Shown piece after piece: positions 58,703-64,000 of a stretch of 64,000 bases of DNA (the first letter of the stretch is position 1; each line of letters starts with the position of its first letter). The position numbers were made by a program, and so were the translations under genes. The DNA is from Meloidogyne chitwoodi. Its lineage: Eukaryota; Nematoda; Chromadorea; Rhabditida; Meloidogynidae. The DNA lies in assembly GCA_015183035.1 (NCBI GenBank), contig JACZZP010000018.1, positions 1,736,001 through 1,800,000 on the forward strand, written 5' to 3'. Under the pieces are notes generated by a model that was not told the origin of the DNA, ran no database searches, and was given only the letters and a program-made list of their open reading frames with translations.

Positions 58703-61700
58703 TTATTTTAAAATATAAAAAATTAAAAGAAAAATTATTAAAATTAGAAATTTTTTATTTGAACAATTTGTGCTGATTGACGAAGATTTTTCTGTAAGGA
58801 AAACACATCGAGGAGTTCCGCATTCCTTTAAAAAAATTTTTTTAATTAAAAAAACATTTAAAAAGAAAACTTGATATAAATTATCCAATCCAAAAATTGC
58901 TCTGTTTTCCACAAATTTTTCAAATTCATTTAATGGACAATTTGTTCCACAATTTCCAACAGCTAAATTTTCAACTTGTTCATTACGTCGATAAAGCAAC
59001 TTTAAAAGAAGAAATTTAATTTTTTTAAATTTAAAATTTAACCTCAATTTGATAATCATCTCCATCACTATAAAGTTCTGCAATTAGACAGGATGCAAAC
59101 GGTGGTATTTTTATTACTGTAGAATTTATTTGTAGAGCAGAAAGTAAGGCTAATAGAGTTCCATCATGCTTAAATTTGTTTTAGAAATTTTCTATTTTTC
59201 TTTATGTGTTTTGCGACTAATCGGCCACGACTAGTCGGGCTTTTTTCTAAATAGTAAGGACGGTTAATATCGGTCGTTTCAGAGTAACTTGATATTTTGG
59301 CCATAACTTTGTTCGAAATGAATTGATCTGATCGGATCAATTAGTGAAAATAATCTACTATTCAAACTCTTTTGAATGACATAAAAATTGTTTGAAATAA
59401 TTTAAAATAAGGAAAGTTATGCTAAATAATCTGAATCTACTTTACTTTTAAAGAAGATTTGCCCGGTTTGTTACATACTTTTTTTAAAGCCGATTTGTTG
59501 CGACTGCAAATATTGGAAAAAAGTATACTGTAATTAAATTTCCTTTAATTCTGAAATTTTTTAGAGCCTTTATCTTGGTTAATTTCTAACAAATTTTTTT
59601 TCTTTAAAAGCTTATTCAATTCAGCTTTTCGAGCTCTTTTCAAGGATATATGTCTCGGCCAACAATTACCAAAAATCTAAAAGCTCAAAAAAGCCATTTT
59701 GTCTAATTTTTTGGTTGTGCTAAGCTTATATCTGAATTCTATACTACAGAACTGTTTGTTCATTGCTTGCTCGATTCAGCTTTTAAAGTTATTCCAAATA
59801 TCAAAAAATCGCATATGTTTTATTGAAGGAAAAAAGCCCCTGAGTATTTCATTCCTCCCTATAATTTTTATAGGGGAATTTTTCTCGACTTCCATTTAAC
59901 AGAAATTTTTCTTTCACAGCTAATTCGATTCAGCTTTTCAAGCTCTTTAATTAAATAAAAATTATTTTAAAAGGTTTAAATTAAAAAATGTTATGCTAGA
60001 AAATCTGAATTCTGAAATTAATTAGATACGCCCTGTTTGTTGCAGGTTTTTTAGGCCGATTTGTTGCAACTGCATATATAATAAAAGAGTATACTGTAAT
60101 TTAAAATAATTTAAATTTTAGATTTTCAGGAGCATTTATTTCGACCTTTATCGGAGGGATTTGGCTAATCAATAACTTATTCGATTTAACTTTACAAGCT
60201 TTTTCGAATAATATATGTCTCATCCAAAACTGTTTAATAGAAAAAAGCTCACAAAATGCAGTACACTCAAAATAATATTTTCTAATAATCAATCTGCACT
60301 GGGCTTATACAAAATTTTGTTATGGACGATTCAGAGTGGCTTTTTCAAAGTTACCTTTGTTTCTCTGAAACGGACTACTCTAATCGTCCCTTTTCGTCAA
60401 ATTTGTAATTTTTCAAAATATCAAATTTATAAAATGTTCACTTACCGCAGAATATAAAACCATTTTAGATGCCAATAATGTTTCTTTTCCCATTCCTTGA
60501 CTTGTAACATTATTTACTAATTGCTTCATTCTGCCTAACCAATCACCAAGTAGATACCCCCCACTTAGACGCGAAAGCTCTCCGTGTGAATTAAATTCTG
60601 CAATTCTTTCTGAATCTCTCAATTCAATAATTAATTCCAAAGTTGTTTTGTTTTCATATTGTGGCCAAGTTTTGGATACCCAAATTGGTTGTGGCAAATT
60701 GTGATTGACCTTTTTGAAAAAAATTTCAAAATGTCAAAATTTTTAATATTTCCTTTTACAAACCTCCATTTGAATTCTTTTCAATTCAGTAATATCTCGA
60801 AGACGAATATGCTGATTTTCTGGAATTTTCAAAATTGGACGTAATTCCGCAACCAATTCAGCGTATTTTTCAAGTTGTTGTTCTTCCATGCTTTCAGAAA
60901 TTCCTTTCCAAAGTTGTTCATATTTTGGGCAATCGAAGCTGCTTGGACGAAGAAGCTAAATATTTGACATTTTGAAATATTTTAAACTATTTGACATTTT
61001 GAAATAATTACCGGATCTCTCATTTTGCCTGTTCCCGAATGCACTGGTATTGGCTGCCAATTTAGTGTATTGTCAAATTTCTCATCAGTTGAAGGTGGAA
61101 ACATTCCGCTCAACAAAGATTGGGCACTTTCTATAGCTCTATCAACACTTGAAGATCGTACAAATACCTTTTTTAAAAATTTAATTAATTTAGGTAAACT
61201 AAAAGGGTCCCCTCTATGAATTTTTGATTTTCAAATGACTTTATCTCGGTAAATTTCATTAAGATTTTTTTCTTTCAAAGCTCATTCGATTCAACTTTTC
61301 GAGCTCTTTCGAATGATATATGTCTCGGTCAAAACTGTTAAATAGAAAAAAACCTCCTAAAATACAGTATATTCCGGCGATCTAGTGTCCTCTCCTATTA
61401 ACTTTAATTTTCAACAAAACGCCAAATTTGCGTAATTTTTATATTTTTTAAAAAACCTCTTTTCTATCAAAATTATTGGAGAGAAATGTTCCAACATATC
61501 TTTTTCTCAAAAATTGTCCAAGTTCTTGCATTTGTAACATTCCAAGATTTGTTAATTGATTCCAACCTCTTGGCCAATATTTTTCATCTTTTTTTTAATT
61601 TAAATTAATTCAAAAAAGCCCGACTAGTCGCGGAATGATTAGTCTCAAATTAGAGATAAAGAGGAAATTAGAGACTACTTAACACCAAAACGGCTGCGAC

Positions 61701-62206
61701 TAACCGGTCGTGTCCAAATACGTAATTTTATCAATTATTAAAAATTTGGACATTAGAGTATATTATGTTCATGTTACGAAAAAAGTTTGGATGGTTGACG
61801 GAATCGAACCATCCTCCTTGAAAGGACCCAAACCAGAGCACAACCGACTGCGAAAATTATTAATGTTCATTTTATTAAATCATATACTTCGATTATATGG
61901 GCATAATAGAGTTTTGCTTTTAAATTCAGAGGATGTTAAAAGAGTCTGAGGAGAGTTTTTCCAAATTTTTAAAGCTCTAAAAAATATTTTTCTAACCAAG
62001 ACTCTAATAATCCCTTTTTTTAAAACCTCTAAAATTAATTTTTAAAAATAACCGTAAATATCGTCTTCATAAGGCTTTTGTTTCGGTCCTCTGTCTCCAT
62101 GTCTCCATATTGCGTGTACATATTTAAGTTGTTTTTGGTTATCTGATGCTATTAGAGTCGCAATAATTAAAATTAGTAATAAAATTAACAAAGAAAATCC
62201 GCTCAT
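58703..62206 (-). CDS. Membrane-anchored histidine acid phosphatase
   Basis: About ten exons, roughly 430 residues. Signal peptide MSGFSLLILLLILIIATLIA, then YVHAIWRHGDRGPKQKPYED with the catalytic RHGxRxP motif. Next WPRGWNQLTNLGMLQMQELG, FLRKRYVG, YLRSSSVDRAIESAQSLLSG (the second substrate-binding Arg region), a long helical part with SGGYLLGDWLGRMKQL, and HDGTLLALLSALQI with the catalytic HD pair. The final exon has ECGTPRCVFLTEK and a hydrophobic C-terminal helix LILIIFLLIFYIL, so it is probably a type I membrane protein of lysosome or cell surface like animal lysosomal acid phosphatase. It hydrolyses phosphate monoesters at acid pH. One intron (about 59.2-60.4 kb) is filled with repeats; another has a tRNA-like sequence. 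Confidence 0.88.
59210..60425. repeat. Dispersed-repeat cluster in acid phosphatase intron
   Basis: Starts TTGCGACTAATCGGCCACG and CTAGTCGGGC. Contains two diverged direct copies of a module with GCCGATTTGTTGC and AGTATACTGTAATT (about 59480-59540 and 60050-60105), and several copies of TTCGATTCAGCTTTTCGAGC with ATATATGTCTCGG (59620, 59770, 59930, 60190). The same module recurs near 61270 and resembles sequence in the elements at 2229 and 3783. Confidence 0.6.
61618..61715. repeat. Short inverted element with CGACTAGTCG end
   Basis: Opens GCCCGACTAGTCGCGGAATG and ends GGCTGCGACTAACCGGTCG, with an internal AATTAGAGA/TCTCAAATT hairpin. Its left end is the reverse complement of the sequence at 59216-59245. 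Confidence 0.5.
61787..61852 (-). pseudogene. tRNA-derived sequence
   Basis: Minus strand reads GCAGTCGGTTGTGCTC, then a perfect five-pair T-arm GATGGTTCGATTCCGTC and AACCATCC. The 5' acceptor strand is missing, so it is not functional. Sense strand in the first intron of acid phosphatase. Confidence 0.55.
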
Positions 62207-62804
62207 CTATTCAATGTATAAAAAGACCTTTAAGACTCTAATGTACCGACAATAGTCTAACAGTGAATACTTGAGTATTTTCAGGACAATAGTCTGATAA
62301 TTACATATTTTTATCAAATTGATTTTAGACTTTAATTTCTCATTTCTTAAAAATGACACTTGAGTCTAACAAATAAATACTCAACTTTTTGGGTAAATTT
62401 ATTAATTTATTTATTTCCAAGAAATAATAAGGACAAAAATAATATTTTAAACAAAACTTTAATAAAGAAAAGCACTGAAAAAAGGTGTAAATAAATAAAA
62501 ATAAAGAGAAATTTGATATTAAATTTGGGAAAAAAGTTTTAAAAATTGACTAAAGAATTAAAATAAAAAGAAAAAAAATATTTTTTAATAAATAAAAATA
62601 GAAAAACACACAAAAAATAGCAATTTTTAAAGATTAAAAATTTAAAAAAAAATCACCTCTTTTTCATTTAATCTGCTTAAGATTAGAGCAAAAAGAGAGC
62701 AGCAGAACACACAAACCCTTCATTTTTTATTTATTTTTCTAAAAATCATTCCACAAAATTAAAAAAAAATATTTTTTTTTAATTTTTTAAAAATTTAAAA
62801 TGAC
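62207..62804. other. Intergenic spacer
   Basis: 598 bp upstream of acid phosphatase and downstream of the GTPase gene, same strand. Contains TAGACTC/AGACTCTAATGT words and long A/T runs; the promoter of acid phosphatase should be here. Nothing specific recognised. Confidence 0.45.
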
Positions 62805-64000
62805 TCATATTTTATTATCTTCTTCTTCTTTTCTTCTTAAACACATCCCTAATGATGCATGAAATTTTGAAAATTGTTCATTATTCATTAATAAATCAAA
62901 AATTAAATATTTTCCACATTCACTAGGTATTCCATTATATCCTTGTTTATAAAGTTGTTGAACAATTTTTGAATTGTATGAGAGACGTAAACGTCGTAAA
63001 GAAGATCCAGAAAGTAATTGAACCTTCTAAAATATTAAGGGGTATTTTAGGCGCAGACTTTTGGGCGCAGAGGGCTATTTTTGGTTATAACTTTATCAAT
63101 CTTCAACCAAAAGATATAATTTTGGTATTTTTAGAAAGCTCTAATTGTGTATATTATTTTTCATAACTGGACTGCTCTGATCCGATCAACTTAAAACAAG
63201 TTATGAACTGATAAACACAGAAAATCGTAATTTTCTAGCTATTTTTGACTATAACTTTTTATAAAATGTAATAAATTATTCATCCTGAAAAGAAAAATAA
63301 TTTGCATATCTAGAGCTTTAACATGATATAAAGATTACTTTATTTGGTCAAAAATTAAAAAAGTTATGGCTCAAAAAGGAACCAAACTGTTTGCAGCAAA
63401 TACTATATAAGTTTATTTATTTCTTCTTCAAAATTGCTCTTTTGGTTAAGTCGGAAAGTTCTAGGTTCACCCAAGTAAAGTCAAAGGTTCGAATCCCAAC
63501 GGTGAGAAATATTTTTTAAATAAATAAATTTAAATTTTTTAAACAGAAAAAATACTTTGTCAATTTGTTCAATTAATTGAGGCAATCCTTCCATTGTACG
63601 ACAAGAAATTGAAAATAAATTGTCAAAAATTTCCATTTCTTCTAATTTTTCAATTCTCTCATCATCACATTTGTCCAATTTATTGCCAACATTAATAATA
63701 TTATTAATTAAATTTGAATTAATTTTTAAATTGTTAAGAGTTTCAAAAACATTATCACGTTGTGCTAGAAGGTCAGGATGTGAAAGATCCATTATATGAA
63801 TTAATAAATCCTTTAAAAATTAAAAAATTAGAAAATATTTGGGCAGCACCCCTCTTCCCAGACTTTAAAAAAATAAAAAATTAAAAAAAACCTCACAGAA
63901 TTCTCTACATGTTGTAAAGTAGCAGAAAACGAAGCCATCAATTTAATAGGTAAATTAGAAATAAAACCAATTGTATCAGCAAAATAAACTTTACAAGTTG
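62805..64000 (-). CDS. GTPBP6: GTPBP6/HflX-type GTPase, 3' part (runs off window)
   Basis: Only the C-terminal exons are in the window; the start lies beyond 64000. The first visible exon has the switch II motif DTIGFISNLPIKLMASFSAT followed by LQHVENSV, as in HflX proteins (DTVGFI.DLP..L..AF.ATL). Next MDLSHPDLLAQRDNVFETLN, VGNKLDKCDDE (the NKxD guanine-binding motif) and ISCRTMEGLPQLIEQID (the G5 loop). The last exon has VQLLSGSSLRRLRLSYNSKI and ends RRKEEEDNKI. HflX-type proteins split or rescue ribosomes; GTPBP6 acts on mitochondrial ribosomes. The last intron carries a GGCGC repeat and a tRNA-like sequence. Confidence 0.85.
63039..63420. repeat. GGCGC repeat joined to TATAACTTTTT-type dispersed repeat
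   Basis: Opens GGGGTATTTTAGGCGCAGAC and TTTGGGCGCAGAGGG, akin to the GGCGC repeats at 7-9 kb. Then GGTTATAACTTTATCAATC, CTGCTCTGATCCGATCAAC and TTTTTGACTATAACTTTTT follow, words shared with the repeats at 59.3 kb and 3.95 kb. Lies in the last intron of the GTPase gene. Confidence 0.5.
63434..63509 (+). pseudogene. tRNA-derived sequence
   Basis: A box TTTGGTTAAGTCGGAAAG, then CAAAGGTTCGAATCCCAAC as B box. Shares sequence with the copy at 54335 beyond the A and B boxes. Antisense in the GTPase intron. Confidence 0.5.

Overview
The window reads as animal nuclear DNA from a nematode. It is very AT-rich. Genes are broken into many short exons by introns of about 40-400 bp that start GT and mostly end TTTTAG, TTTAAG or TTTCAG, and genes sit in tight same-strand runs. 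The gene content (TAF8, mitoribosomal mS27, SLC49 transporter, adenylosuccinate synthetase, CLIP-170, beta-mannosidase, MRG15, histidine acid phosphatase, HflX-type GTPase) is typically metazoan. A root-knot or related tylenchid nematode (Meloidogyne-like) fits best, but that is inference from composition and gene style.

Layout. 0-14 kb: TAF8 and mS27 (minus), a divergent small membrane protein gene, three small secreted-protein genes (one Thr/Asn-rich, two Cys-rich), a likely mitochondrial helical protein and a coiled-coil protein. 15-22 kb: an SLC49A3-like transporter (plus), then a membrane protein gene and adenylosuccinate synthetase (minus, 168 bp apart). 22-41 kb: a gene desert broken only by one small two-exon gene (31.2-31.9 kb) and a complete hAT transposon (35.8-38.8 kb). 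41.5-58 kb (plus): an orphan gene, a CLIP-170 homologue, a MULE transposon, a chimeric gene built on a partial copy of beta-mannosidase, the full beta-mannosidase and an MRG15 homologue. 58.7-64 kb (minus): a membrane-anchored histidine acid phosphatase and the 3' part of a GTPBP6/HflX GTPase that runs off the window.

Most interesting points. (1) The lone gene in the desert encodes a 159-residue protein with a dynein-light-chain (LC8) type motif followed by a textbook BH3 motif and a hydrophobic tail, the layout of vertebrate Bim and Bmf. (2) The CLIP-170 homologue has lost most of its coiled coil and carries about twelve LC8-type QT motifs instead. (3) The desert holds about 26 exact copies of the palindrome TTCCGGAA, against one elsewhere outside the hAT element. 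(4) Two apparently identical 438-bp MITEs lie in opposite orientation 32 kb apart, each with its own perfect 8-bp target duplication. An intact-looking hAT element and a MULE also show perfect duplications. (5) Thirteen tRNA-derived fragments with preserved B boxes all lie in introns, none in the desert. (6) A tandem partial duplication of beta-mannosidase has been captured into a chimeric gene.

Spans for genes run from start codon to stop codon and include introns. Exon joins were worked out by eye from reading frame and splice signals.
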